Of a DNA stretch of 64,000 bases, positions 16,358-25,759 are shown in pieces (within the stretch, counting starts at the first letter, position 1; the number at the start of each line of letters is the position of its first letter). The position numbers and the translations under genes were made by a program. A model generated the notes under the pieces. It did no database searches. It was not told the origin of the DNA and saw nothing but the letters and a program-made list of their open reading frames with translations. This stretch comes from JANWJE01 sp044326545 (GTDB taxonomy: Bacteria; Chlamydiota; Chlamydiia; Chlamydiales; Parachlamydiaceae): positions 1 to 64,000 of the forward strand of contig JBIRBM010000006.1 of NCBI GenBank assembly GCA_044326545.1. The letters run 5' to 3'.

Positions 16358-16711
16358 TTAGCGCGATTGAAAATGCATATAGGAATTGGGGTAAATGGAG
16401 GTATCAACGTAGTGGGTTTGATAAATCCCCCTCGGAGCTCCTGGGTACCCTCCATTCGGCCCGGGACCTGTACTTGTCCCCTGGTAGGAAGAAATACCCG
16501 AAGTAATGTAGTTGATATCATTCAAACCCACTGTGAAATGAGTAAAGCCATCATTGCCTCGATACCCTCCTCCCATCTGTCCTGAATAATAGTAGGAACC
16601 ATAGGTGTTATCTGGGGTGCTGTAATCCCATCTCTCTTGAGCTCCATTTAAGAGGGGAGCCATGATTAGGATTAACCCAATCAAAGGTCTGTGAAGTAAA
16701 CTATTGCTCAT
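16358..16711 (-). CDS. Small exported Gly/Tyr-rich hypothetical protein
   Basis: 117 residues from an ATG with GAGGAG at good spacing; the frame extends upstream without a signal. The N-terminus is hydrophobic (LIGLILIMAPLLNGA) and should direct export. The mature part is rich in Gly, Tyr, Ser and Pro (YGSYYYSGQMGGGYRG, GPGPNGGYPGAPRG) and lacks cysteine. No family recognised. It lies upstream of the two precursor genes in the same direction, with a repeat between, so membership in the MNIO locus is uncertain. Confidence 0.55.
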   Translation of the reverse strand: MSNSLLHRPLIGLILIMAPLLNGAQERWDYSTPDNTYGSYYYSGQMGGGYRGNDGFTHFTVGLNDINYITSGISSYQGTSTGPGPNGGYPGAPRGIYQTHYVDTSIYPNSYMHFQSR

Positions 16712-16819
16712 AACATCTCCTCGATTATCAGATACCCTTGAAGGAAAATTAAACAAACCCGAACATTAAAGTATAGAGAAAATTTTAAAATCAATCGTTA
16801 AAAACAGTTCTATAGGTTT

Positions 16820-17902
16820 TTAGAAAGAGGCGATCAAGCCCAATTTAGCCCCCACTTTATTCCAGTGAAGTTCATCGTGTTTCGAATGGGCTTTCCACCA
16901 GTCGAAATCAACGCTCGCTGTCGCGTACCAGTTATTGCAAAGATAGCAAGTCGCTCCCACAAAATTATTGAATCCATAGGCAAAGCCTTTCTTGTGATAG
17001 TCATCAACAAAATAGACGCCTGTCCAAGATTTACGTTTGCGATCGCAGTTATCTAAGAAATGCAATTCGGTATTCCAAAATAGAGTCCAGCAGCCATCGG
17101 TTGCATAAGCCATGTCAGCGCCTAGATAGAAGCCATACCATGTCACGCGATAATTATTTGTCCGATGGGGGTTATAAAGGCCTATTTCGCTTGCGATATT
17201 GGAATCAGAGGAACTTGAAAATGGATTTGAAGAAGGAGATCCGACAAAATGATGATCGCTTGAGACAAAGAAAGAGCTTGAGGAGTGGTCTTTAAAAAAT
17301 TGTTTATGATTTCTTGCGTGCCGATCATAAGAGCAATGAGAAGATGAATGTTCATCCGTCTTGACTCGTAGGTGTTGACGGTGGAAGGAAAAGCCGATCA
17401 ACGGAATGACTGAGAGGCGGCAATTGAAAAAAGCGAAAGGATAGCCGATAGCACCATCAAAATCGTACACTTCACTGCGTCTTTTAATAGGATCATTAAT
17501 ATTGACTTTGACAGGACCGTAAAGATAAGGACTCTTGATTTTAAAGTGTTCGTGAGCTCTTCCCTTGTCTGTCCATCCATATTCCCCCGATAGGCGAATA
17601 TAACAATTTGACGAGACCCATTTCGCTTGGCCGCTGACTGTGTAGCTGTTGATCTCTTTAAACAAAATGCGATCGTTCACATCCGCTGAAACATGGCTTG
17701 AATGCAAATCATCAATCTTCCATTCCAAGTTATCCCGTCTCCAACCTCCATCAAATTCTAGACTATAACAGCAAGAACTTGAACAATCGGCGCCAGGGCA
17801 ACAACTGGAGAAGAAAGAGGTGATCGATTCAAAATAAGCGAAGGCCGGAGAAGCAAAGAGAATGGCTATTGATGCAGTGAGAGAAAAAAGCGATTTGTAC
17901 AT
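16820..17902 (-). CDS. Cys-rich major-porin-like outer-membrane barrel protein
   Basis: About 360 residues from an ATG preceded by AAGGAG, which avoids overlap with rsmD. A signal peptide (LFSLTASIAILFASPAFA) precedes a Cys cluster (SSCCPGADCSSSCC) reminiscent of environmental chlamydial MOMP-like proteins, where disulfides cross-link the envelope. The remainder shows strands alternating with Trp/Tyr/Phe, a Ser/His-rich loop (HSSSSFFVSSDHHFVGSP) and a final Phe. Probably a porin-type barrel in the outer membrane. Exact subfamily uncertain. Confidence 0.7.
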   Translation of the reverse strand: MYKSLFSLTASIAILFASPAFAYFESITSFFSSCCPGADCSSSCCYSLEFDGGWRRDNLEWKIDDLHSSHVSADVNDRILFKEINSYTVSGQAKWVSSNCYIRLSGEYGWTDKGRAHEHFKIKSPYLYGPVKVNINDPIKRRSEVYDFDGAIGYPFAFFNCRLSVIPLIGFSFHRQHLRVKTDEHSSSHCSYDRHARNHKQFFKDHSSSSFFVSSDHHFVGSPSSNPFSSSSDSNIASEIGLYNPHRTNNYRVTWYGFYLGADMAYATDGCWTLFWNTELHFLDNCDRKRKSWTGVYFVDDYHKKGFAYGFNNFVGATCYLCNNWYATASVDFDWWKAHSKHDELHWNKVGAKLGLIASF

Positions 17903-18005
17903 GATCGAACTCCTTGAAAATATTCCCTCTTTTTTATTCCTAGGAGTAAAATAAATCAACAGAGTTTTATCCCATTTCCAAGAAATAAAGCCATAGTTGA
18001 GAGCA

Positions 18006-18584
18006 TCAAACCGTTCTTTTGTATTCATGGAGTGCGGCTTGTCCCATTCGTCGGCTGCTGATCAACACAAGTGTTTGCAGGGGAGCGGCTGTAGGTTGAA
18101 TATTACAGTCCTCTTCAATAAATAACGTTCCTCCACAATTGAGCAAACAGTGAGTGTCGATCCATGCGATCATTTCTTGGCTATAGAAAAGTTTAGAGTC
18201 TGGGTGATGGGTGCGGTAAGGGGGGTCGGCATAGATAAGGTCAAATGTCTTGTTTTGTTTTTCAAGAAGGCGGAGCATTGCAAACGCTTCTCCTCGTAAA
18301 ACTTGACATTGATCCTTGACCTTTAATTGGGCGATATTCGCTTGAATGCAGCGAATCGCCTCATGGTGTGCGTCAATAAATGTCGTGGAGTGAGCACCGC
18401 GGCTTAGTGCTTCAAGTCCCATTGCTCCTGAACCTGCAAAAATGTCCAAAAAACGGGCTTGGTCAATTGTTTGCTGGCAGATGTTAAAGAGTGCTTCTCG
18501 CAATCGACTGGAGGTTGGGCGCGTCTGGCTCCCTTTGGGAGATTTAAGCTTTTGGTGACGATAATGGCCTGCAATAATGAACAT
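18006..18584 (-). CDS. rsmD: 16S rRNA (guanine-N2-966) methyltransferase RsmD
   Basis: 192 residues. SAM-binding motif LDIFAGSGAMGLEALSRG, then TFIDAHHEA and the N2-methylase signature YADPPY match RsmD, which methylates G966 of 16S rRNA in the assembled small subunit. The N-terminus IIAGHYRHQKL and TRPTSSRLREALFNI is typical of the family. It lies 17 bases downstream of the zinc-ribbon gene, probably in one operon. Confidence 0.92.
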   Translation of the reverse strand: MFIIAGHYRHQKLKSPKGSQTRPTSSRLREALFNICQQTIDQARFLDIFAGSGAMGLEALSRGAHSTTFIDAHHEAIRCIQANIAQLKVKDQCQVLRGEAFAMLRLLEKQNKTFDLIYADPPYRTHHPDSKLFYSQEMIAWIDTHCLLNCGGTLFIEEDCNIQPTAAPLQTLVLISSRRMGQAALHEYKRTV

Positions 18585-18601
18585 AATAGGAAATAAGAGG
18601 G

Positions 18602-19870
18602 TTATTTGATCTCGAAATCGATTGTTTTGCTCAATCCCGAAGGAGTTGTCGCAACGAGTGTGTAGTTTCCCTTAGGCCATCCGTTAATAGGGGGAGAAAA
18701 AACAGACATGAGCATTGTATGACCATCCTCTTCGATGGCAGCCTTAGCAGGAATGGAGGATTTAGTGTCAATCTGCTGAAGATTTAGATGGATGATGCTT
18801 CCTTTGATTCCATTTTTGATCTGGATGTCCACGTATAAATCGCCTAAATCAGAAGGGAAAAGAGTTTTAGGCTCTTTGATTTTTCCCATTTGGTCCATTT
18901 CATCGCCCAATGTCATTGCCTCTACGCTCATTGATTCCTCTTTTGAGTCTGTATTCGATTGAGCTTCTTCCTCTTTTTTTTGTTTTTCTGATGGAGAAAG
19001 AATCCGCATGCTCCAAATTTTCCATTCTTGATTCTCATAAATGAAATAGTATTTCACGTAGGCTGCGACTTGCTCGGACTGTAAAATAACAGATAAAGTG
19101 CCAATTCCATGACGGATGATGGGTGTGTGGAAAGAGGCAATATGATAATAGATTAAAATTGGATAACGGTGAATAAAGTCATCAAAAGCTTCTTCGGATG
19201 TGGTCTCTTTAAATTCGTTAGAGGAATAATGTTGATAGGCCTCTTGCAAATTTTTGTCTTGAATGTGTTTCAATTGCTCTTTAGCCACTTCAATCAGCTC
19301 GTCGCTATGATTAGCCTCGTCACGATTTTGGATTTTGTTCGGCTTTAATAAACGAATGCTTAGAATTTTCCATTTGCCCTCTTCTTTGACGAGTTTATAT
19401 TCGATTGGGGTGGTGATATGATCGTGGGAAGTGAGGCTGCCTTTTAGTGTTCTAATATGATGGTCGATTGATCTTTCACTGAAGTGGGCGGATTGATTAT
19501 TGAAAAATACAGGATAAGCTTGAATAAAATTGCTAAATTGATCAAGGGAAGTTGTTGTTTGAAAATCTTTTGACGTATAAGCTTGGTAAGCTTTTACAAT
19601 ATCGTGATTGCGTAGCGATTCAAGTTGATGATCAACGACATCGACCCATTTTTCTGTAAATAAAATTCCGGCAGTTACGCCCATCAAGGCTAAAACAGCG
19701 AAAAACGCGAGGAGTTTAAACCACGAAGGCATCGGTTTTTTTTTGATGATCAACGTTGAATCATTTGAAGATGGGGTGATAGATGATTCTGCAGAGGCCA
19801 TTTTTTCTCCGCAATGCGGGCAGAATAAATAATGGGCTTCTAATTTAGTGGTGCAGCGGGGACATAACAT
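18602..19870 (-). CDS. Zinc-ribbon, membrane-anchored protein with two DUF4864-like repeats
   Basis: 422 residues: a zinc ribbon (CPRC at 3-6, CPHC at 17-20), one transmembrane segment (about 51-72), then two similar modules (about 78-175 and 188-290) sharing the pattern LESLRNHDIVKAYQAYTSKDFQ / LKHIQDKNLQEAYQHYSSNEF, FxxFIxxYP and EWKIxSMRIL. These resemble DUF4864 NTF2-like domains. A Lys/Glu linker leads to a C-terminal beta domain ending PKGNYTLVATTPSG. Probably an envelope-associated sensor or scaffold with the ribbon inside. No enzymatic residues seen; function unknown. Confidence 0.7.
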   Translation of the reverse strand: MLCPRCTTKLEAHYLFCPHCGEKMASAESSITPSSNDSTLIIKKKPMPSWFKLLAFFAVLALMGVTAGILFTEKWVDVVDHQLESLRNHDIVKAYQAYTSKDFQTTTSLDQFSNFIQAYPVFFNNQSAHFSERSIDHHIRTLKGSLTSHDHITTPIEYKLVKEEGKWKILSIRLLKPNKIQNRDEANHSDELIEVAKEQLKHIQDKNLQEAYQHYSSNEFKETTSEEAFDDFIHRYPILIYYHIASFHTPIIRHGIGTLSVILQSEQVAAYVKYYFIYENQEWKIWSMRILSPSEKQKKEEEAQSNTDSKEESMSVEAMTLGDEMDQMGKIKEPKTLFPSDLGDLYVDIQIKNGIKGSIIHLNLQQIDTKSSIPAKAAIEEDGHTMLMSVFSPPINGWPKGNYTLVATTPSGLSKTIDFEIK

Positions 19871-19985
19871 AGAAAACTCGTGTTTAATCTAGTCTCCATA
19901 GCTTAATTGGAGTGATAATTGATCGCAAACTTTTTAGCTTACCCTCCGAGGGTAGGGGGGGGGAGGCGACAAATTTTGCAAAAGT

Positions 19986-20783
19986 CTATTTAAAAAACGT
20001 CATATAATTTGAATAATCATCAACGGGTGTCTCTTGAAATCCAAGATTTTTGTAAAATTTTGAAGAGACATCCGTTGAATTTAAGGTGATGATATTGGAA
20101 TTTGAATGTTTAATGATGTTTTTTATTAATTCTGTTCCAACCATCCTCTTGCAATCATTGATTAGGAGCGAAGGTTTATTTGGAATTTTATCAAAATTTT
20201 TTATGTTCCACGGAGCTGTAACTAAATAATCGATATTAGTTTGTAAGCAAGAATTTTGTGAACAAATCGCAATACCGTTAATCTTTCGTCCCGTAAGTGA
20301 CACATAAAATTGATGTTTTTGGTTGATTTCATCCATGTACTCTTCAATTTCGCCTATAATTTCTCTTGATTGGATCACTTGAATTTTTAAAAAATCCGCA
20401 TCTTTATTAGAAAGTGAGGGAATTTCAAGGGGATCGTTCCAGGAATCGTCGCTTGTTAAAGTAATTAAAGACTGCCACCAGTTGTGAGTTAATTCCCGTA
20501 TTTTTTCTACAGTCGCCTGATTAGTGGGTAGCTGAGTGATTGTATGCCTTATTCGGGTCACCCTCTTTGAAATACTTGATTGTTCATCTATTGTACAAAA
20601 AAATTCGTTTGGAAAAAAATTAACATTTGAATCATTAAACGCCCCTGCACGCTGTTGAAATCGATTTAAAAAAGGAGGTTGAAGATCTAAAGGATCTAAA
20701 CACTGCTTTTTTAATGTGTTTTCATCTTCAATTGAATCTATTCTTTGTTCGAATTTTCTTTTAGAAGAATCAAGATGAATCAT
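19986..20783 (-). CDS. GNAT-like acetyltransferase with a lineage-specific N-terminal part
   Basis: 265 residues. The last 100 or so look like a GNAT fold: NGIAICS (beta strand), IDYLVTAPWNI, GTELIKNIIKHS in the acetyl-CoA pyrophosphate position (the usual Q/RxxGxG/A is weak) and SSKFYKNLGFQET at the C-terminal strand. The first 120 residues are polar and have no family resemblance. Surrounding DNA is notably AT-rich, and the gene has a long AT-rich upstream region with two hairpins, suggestive of recent acquisition. Substrate unknown; an effector role is possible. Confidence 0.6.
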   Translation of the reverse strand: MIHLDSSKRKFEQRIDSIEDENTLKKQCLDPLDLQPPFLNRFQQRAGAFNDSNVNFFPNEFFCTIDEQSSISKRVTRIRHTITQLPTNQATVEKIRELTHNWWQSLITLTSDDSWNDPLEIPSLSNKDADFLKIQVIQSREIIGEIEEYMDEINQKHQFYVSLTGRKINGIAICSQNSCLQTNIDYLVTAPWNIKNFDKIPNKPSLLINDCKRMVGTELIKNIIKHSNSNIITLNSTDVSSKFYKNLGFQETPVDDYSNYMTFFK

Positions 20784-20795
20784 ATCAACCTCAGT

Positions 20796-20840
20796 TATTG
20801 TAATTATTTATATAATTAAAATAACTGAGGTTTTTTTTCT
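20796..20840. terminator. Hairpin upstream of the GNAT gene
   Basis: AACCTCAGTTAT and ATAACTGAGGTT form a 12-bp stem around a 20-base AT loop, followed on the plus strand by a T-run. A second stem (TTAGGATT/AATCCTAA) lies at about 20881-20909. They probably insulate the GNAT gene from the upstream TPR gene on the minus strand. Confidence 0.5.
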
Positions 20841-20964
20841 ATTAATAAAGAATTGATTTTTTTTGGTTAAATATTGGCGATTAGGATTTTTTAAAAAAAA
20901 TAATCCTAAATAAATTCAAAAAAAGAATAAGATTGAAAAAAATCAAATGGAACAACGTACTACA

Positions 20965-21984
20965 TCATGCTCCATAAAAGCTGATGAGTCCTTCAGCTTT
21001 CTTGTAATTTGAACGTTTTAGAGTTTCATAAACCTGAAGTCCTTTTGCATTTTTCCCTTGTTCGAAATAAAGTTTTCCTAGCTTAAAAAGGGCTTCTTTA
21101 TCCTCGGGACAAAGCTGAAGAAGGATTTCATATTCTCTAATCTCTTCGTTTTTCATTTGCAGGTCCCTGTAGCTGTAAGCTAACTGAGCATGAACCCATG
21201 GATCATGCGGTGCGTAATCGCTCAAAATTTTAAATTCTTCGATCGCTTTTTCTGCAATTAAACGGAATTTTTTTTTAAAAGATGCATCATATTTTTTTCG
21301 GGGGATCCAGCGATCGTCATCGAGTCCTTCAACTGTTCTTGGATCGACAAAAAGCCCTGAAAGCATGACGTAGGCGTTGGCTAAACCGGCGTGTGCTCCC
21401 AAATCAGTCGGTTCCATCCGAACTAAATTGATATGTTCATCGACACATGCCCGCAAAAGAAGTTCCTTCATCGTGTGGACATCTTCCCAAAACCACCAAC
21501 AATTGATTTTTTCGAAGGATGAAATAAGAAAAATGCACCATGAAGGGCATCTGTAGATTTTATTTTCCTTCGCATGCAACTCTGAAGCAAGTTTGCAGCA
21601 GGCATGCGCGATCATTAAACGATGTGTAGGATTTTCTATCATTTGCCCGCATGCTTGAACAAAATCAGAACGTAAGTGGATGAGTTTTTCTTCCTTCCAT
21701 GTGTGCGCATACATATGAAGAGTGAAATAGCAGAAAATTGTGGCGAAAATAAGGGCTAAATGAATCGCCATGACAAATGTTTGGACTAAAAAAGTCAAAT
21801 GGACGAAAAAATAAATGATTTCGCCCGTCATTAATAAGTAGAAGAAAAGATTGAAAAGAGTATAAGATCTTAAAATTTTCTGAAATCTGCCGGTTGCAGA
21901 ATGAATCAACAGTCGAACCTGATCCTTGTATGGCTCTCTATCAAATTCAAAAGAAATCTCTTTTTCTACTCCGGGGAGCGTCAT
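20965..21984 (-). CDS. Membrane protein with C-terminal TPR repeats
   Basis: 339 residues. Two hydrophobic helices near residues 43-62 and 66-90 place the protein in a membrane. A Cys/Trp-rich middle (CPSWCIFLISSFEKINCWWFW) follows. The C-terminal third has TPR-type helices: AHAGLANAYVMLSGLF, PWVHAQLAYSYRDLQMKNEEIREYEILLQLCPEDKEALFKLGKLYFEQGKNAKGLQVYE. It probably serves as an interaction scaffold at the inner membrane. No specific family name is certain. Confidence 0.65.
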   Translation of the reverse strand: MTLPGVEKEISFEFDREPYKDQVRLLIHSATGRFQKILRSYTLFNLFFYLLMTGEIIYFFVHLTFLVQTFVMAIHLALIFATIFCYFTLHMYAHTWKEEKLIHLRSDFVQACGQMIENPTHRLMIAHACCKLASELHAKENKIYRCPSWCIFLISSFEKINCWWFWEDVHTMKELLLRACVDEHINLVRMEPTDLGAHAGLANAYVMLSGLFVDPRTVEGLDDDRWIPRKKYDASFKKKFRLIAEKAIEEFKILSDYAPHDPWVHAQLAYSYRDLQMKNEEIREYEILLQLCPEDKEALFKLGKLYFEQGKNAKGLQVYETLKRSNYKKAEGLISFYGA

Positions 21985-22288
21985 GATATCCTAACGAAAA
22001 ACTAGTCATTATATTTTCATTCAAGCTCAAAGCGAAAATTTTGGCTGGCCAAAGACTCTGGCTTGACAAATCGACAATATAGGCTTAGAAACGCTCTGTC
22101 AATCGTGACGACTTTCGCGTTGCCCAGATTCACAATTTGAGGTTGAATGAGTATAGATCCTTTATAGCGAGATAAAAAAAAATAAACAACACAATTTAAG
22201 GTTGACAGACTACTAGGTTGCTGCAAGTTCTAAGCCACCCTCTATAAACAAGAGCTCATCAAAATAAAAGGGGAAAAAAATCTGTGTC

Positions 22289-23218
22289 TTATGTTCCTCT
22301 TGCTCCTTTTAGGTTTTTTAATTGATACGAATGCTTGAGTTCAGCTTGTTCAAATAGCAACAACCCTAATAAAACAATAAAAAAGGAGATATAAAAAGGC
22401 CACGTCACGACCTCTCCTAATAGTAACCAGCCAAATAAGGCTGTAAACAGAGGGGTTGTAAAACCGGCAAAAGACATGAATGTCGCGGAATAACGTTTGA
22501 GTAAATTTCCGTATAAATTGTAGCAAATTAAATTGGATATCAGAATCAACAAGAGGGTGCATTCAAAAAAAATGGAATAGTTGGTGACGGGAAAAGGATT
22601 CCATTCTTCTACAGCAAATGAGTGTCCTAAAGCTAAAACACCTCCCACAAACATACTGGTTCCATTTGCCATCATAGGAGAAAGCTCGTGTTCACTGACT
22701 AATTGCTTTAAAAGAATCCAACCATACACGCTGCAGACTGCCGCCATCATCACGGCTAATTCGGCCCAAGAGAAGAAGAAAAAATGTCCCGCCTCACCTT
22801 CATTCGTTGTTTGGGCCAATAGAATGGGGAGAAATCCTAAAAATCCAACGAATAAACCCATCCACTTTTTTCTTGTTAAATTTTCAGAAAATAAGAAATA
22901 AGAGAAAAGAGCAGAAAGAAAAGGCGATAGGCTATAGATAAAACAAGTTTTGAATGAGGTTAAATAACGTAGACCCCAAAATTCAAACACGTTTGTTAGG
23001 TAGATATTGAAAAACGCTAACAACATAAGCCTCCACCAGGCTTTGCGACTGAGCGAAAGCGTTTGTTTCTTAAATAGAAACTGATATCCCAGTAAAATAA
23101 CGCCGGCTAGGAGCATCCGCGTTCCAACGAAAAACAGAGGAGTGGTATAAGCTAAACCTGTTTTAGAAATCGTAAAGACGCTTGCAAACAAAGCGTAGAG
23201 TAAAAGAACGTAAAACAT
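22289..23218 (-). CDS. DMT-superfamily (EamA) transporter
   Basis: About 309 residues from the ATG at 23218; the earlier TTG at 23245 is less likely. About ten hydrophobic helices, with two EamA halves: the first ending in FLPILLAQT and the second containing LICYNLYGNLLKRYSATFMSFAGFTTPLFTALFGWLLLGE, the classic EamA signature. Such drug/metabolite exporters move amino acids or other small metabolites across the inner membrane. In intracellular bacteria some import SAM or nucleotides; substrate here is unknown. Confidence 0.85.
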   Translation of the reverse strand: MFYVLLLYALFASVFTISKTGLAYTTPLFFVGTRMLLAGVILLGYQFLFKKQTLSLSRKAWWRLMLLAFFNIYLTNVFEFWGLRYLTSFKTCFIYSLSPFLSALFSYFLFSENLTRKKWMGLFVGFLGFLPILLAQTTNEGEAGHFFFFSWAELAVMMAAVCSVYGWILLKQLVSEHELSPMMANGTSMFVGGVLALGHSFAVEEWNPFPVTNYSIFFECTLLLILISNLICYNLYGNLLKRYSATFMSFAGFTTPLFTALFGWLLLGEVVTWPFYISFFIVLLGLLLFEQAELKHSYQLKNLKGARGT

Positions 23219-23503
23219 AGAGGAAGCCTCTTTTGGGAATATCAAGGACTTTAATCAAAAAAAACTTATTTTAAGTTTTTGAACGCACTTTGCGTGTAAA
23301 AAGAACCAATTGTAAACTCTATTCGAAAAAAAATAAAGATAAAGTTTAAATGTTTTGTTTTTTAAGAAGGTGGGAGCTTTTTGTGTGACTTTAAGTTAAA
23401 TTGATTTGATTTTTATTGTTTTAAAATAATTTTCTTCTGAAAATGAGTTTCATGTACATTGAAAATAAAGAGTGTAGTCACATGATTAGCCTTGGGAGGC
23501 AAT

Positions 23504-24193
23504 ATGCAAAAAATTAAGATTTTACTCATTGAAGATGAAGAAGATATCGCTTCATTGATCAAATTGCAAGGGGAGCTTGCAGATTATAAAGTTCATATTG
23601 AGTCGGATGGTTTGAATGGTTTGATCGCGGTTGAACGGGAGAGGCCGGATGTTATTGTCTTGGATATTATGCTCCCGGGTCTCAATGGGTTGGATGTTTG
23701 CCGAAAAATTAGGAGTAATTCCGATTTTAATTCTATTCCCATTATTATCATCTCTGCAAAAAGTGAGGAATTGGATGTTGTCTTGGGGCTAGAATTGGGT
23801 GCAGATGATTATGTTGCAAAACCGTTTTCTTTGAAAGTTCTGTTTTCCCGCATTAAAGCGGTTTTGCGTAGAGGAAAAGAAACAGAAAAAGAGAGTAAGG
23901 TGTTGACTTTTGGTGATTTTACCATGGAGGTTGATCGATACATCTTACGTAAAAGAGATAAGCCCATTACGTTGACATTGTCTGAATTTGGAATTTTACG
24001 TCGGTTGTTAATGAATCGAGGAAAAGTTCTCACTCGTAATCAGTTGTTAGATGATGTACAAAATGATGATGCTTTCATTATCGATCGCAATATTGATGTT
24101 CATATTGCCGCTTTACGGAAAAAATTAGGGCCGAATTTTGAGGGAATTGAGACTGTTCGAGGAGTAGGCTATCGTTTTAAGGACGAAGAATGA
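23504..24193 (+). CDS. OmpR/PhoB-family response regulator
   Basis: 230 residues; ATG at 23504 follows GGGAGG at good spacing, so the TTG at 23492 is rejected. The receiver domain has acidic residues in IEDEED, phospho-acceptor Asp54 in VLDIMLPG, IISAK and VAKPF. The C-terminal winged helix ends with DVHIAALRKKL and ETVRGVGYRF. No histidine kinase is adjacent, so this is an orphan regulator; the kinase at 46097-48526 is a possible but unproven partner. Confidence 0.92.
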   Translation: MQKIKILLIEDEEDIASLIKLQGELADYKVHIESDGLNGLIAVERERPDVIVLDIMLPGLNGLDVCRKIRSNSDFNSIPIIIISAKSEELDVVLGLELGADDYVAKPFSLKVLFSRIKAVLRRGKETEKESKVLTFGDFTMEVDRYILRKRDKPITLTLSEFGILRRLLMNRGKVLTRNQLLDDVQNDDAFIIDRNIDVHIAALRKKLGPNFEGIETVRGVGYRFKDEE

Positions 24194-24342
24194 TCGCTCA
24201 TTCGCCCTGAATCAATAGCATGAGGTGATTCACCTCTTTGATGAAACGTTGGCCGAAGAGTTTAAATAGGTTCTTACCATCTGTTTAACATCGATGATAG
24301 GGATGCTTTGGTGCTATACATGCGCACCTGTTAGCAGACAAA

Positions 24343-25749
24343 TCATCCGATCGAAGATATTGAACAGGTTTTTAATCTCTGGAGCCGAACTTCATCAAGA
24401 CGCACCCAAGCTGTTTGATGTTTGGAAATTTGGACAAGCCCTTCTCTTTTTTGACCTAATCGGGAGACATATTTTTTTTGTGTGAAGCAAATTTCTCCCT
24501 CTCCTTGTTTGCGTGCTTTACTATAGTATAATGCTAATTGAAAGGCATCCTGCAAGGCTTCTGGATCTGCTTCTTGGTCTTTATTCATTCGAATAATCAC
24601 ATGAGATCCCGGTGATCCTCTGACGTGTACCCACCAATCGCGGCCGTTAGCTAACTGAAAGGTGAGTCGATCATTTGCCTTTCCATTTTTACCTACCCAA
24701 ATTTTTGTTCCCTCAATCGAGGCATATTCTTTATAAACGAGAGGCGGCGATCCAGACTGAGCTTTAAAGGATTGTTTTTTCGATTGACCGGGAAATTGAG
24801 CCCTCAAGAGAGAAAGCTCTTCTATTGTCTGTGCAATGTTGACTTTTTCTTGCAGTCCTTTAAGATCGATTAATTGATTTTTTGTCACTGTTAACTGTTC
24901 GCAAAGAGGGCGCTCTCCTCTTTGTAATTTTTTTGCCAGCTTATAAAGAGTGGTCATCATCTCCTGAGGCGAAAGAGCTGGATTCAGGATGAGTTGATAA
25001 AGATTGTCAGTGATCCAATCATGCACGCTAAGGGAGGTCATCCCTTTTTTGATTGAGTGGTAATAATATTTGATTAAATCGGCTTCATGGTTAATCGTTG
25101 GCCACTCCATGCATGTTTTTAACTTTTCTTGCAGCTGTTTTTCTTTTTTTTCCCCGTTTTTGATTTGTTTTGAAATCAGCGCTGCTAGCTTGTTTTTTTC
25201 TTTGACAAATTCCCACCGCTCTTCAAATTCAGCGTACGCTTTTTCTACTTCTTCATGACTTCTCAAAAGGGGAGGTGGGGAGATGAAGGAATGGTGAGGC
25301 GGCAATTCATAATGTGTATGAGGGGAGGGGTGCATGGCAGCTAAGATCTTACGATCAGAGTCAATCACGTAATAATTAGGATGTTTTGAAAAAAATTCTC
25401 CTATAAGCTTTCTTTCTCCTTTTGGGGTTGAAAAAGTCAGTTGTAAAATACGGTCTTCCTGTAGAATTGAGGCGTCATTGAGCCGTCCCTCTTTCAAGTA
25501 AAAAAGGAGGGGATGGGGGGATTGGGAGATTTTTTTTGGGAAAGTTGCAAGATGAAACCGTATAAACGGAGGCTTGAAAGAGAAAAAGAGCGCTTCTCTT
25601 TTTCGGGAACTTGCTAAAATGAGAAAAAAGCGGGTGTTCTCATCACTCAAGCAGTCAACCACTTGATAATGAGCTGCACGCTCTTGGAGTTCCCTGCAGA
25701 GAATCTTCATTAATGGAGTGGTAAATGGGATAAATTGAGGAAGTGGCAT
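24343..25749 (-). CDS. rqcH: RqcH/NFACT ribosome quality-control protein
   Basis: 468 residues. An N-terminal NFACT-N domain (about 1-190), a coiled-coil centre (EERWEFVKEKNKLAALISKQIKNGEKKEKQLQEKL) and a C-terminal NFACT-R domain with IWVGKNGKANDRLTF and WWVHVRGSPGSHVIIR are visible. RqcH binds stalled 50S subunits and adds alanine tails to nascent chains for degradation. The protein is somewhat shorter than the roughly 550-570 residues common in Firmicutes, and the N-terminal NFACT-N part is compact. It lies 10 bases after metK. Confidence 0.8.
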   Translation of the reverse strand: MPLPQFIPFTTPLMKILCRELQERAAHYQVVDCLSDENTRFFLILASSRKREALFFSFKPPFIRFHLATFPKKISQSPHPLLFYLKEGRLNDASILQEDRILQLTFSTPKGERKLIGEFFSKHPNYYVIDSDRKILAAMHPSPHTHYELPPHHSFISPPPLLRSHEEVEKAYAEFEERWEFVKEKNKLAALISKQIKNGEKKEKQLQEKLKTCMEWPTINHEADLIKYYYHSIKKGMTSLSVHDWITDNLYQLILNPALSPQEMMTTLYKLAKKLQRGERPLCEQLTVTKNQLIDLKGLQEKVNIAQTIEELSLLRAQFPGQSKKQSFKAQSGSPPLVYKEYASIEGTKIWVGKNGKANDRLTFQLANGRDWWVHVRGSPGSHVIIRMNKDQEADPEALQDAFQLALYYSKARKQGEGEICFTQKKYVSRLGQKREGLVQISKHQTAWVRLDEVRLQRLKTCSISSIG

Positions 25750-25759
25750 AAAATGCTGA

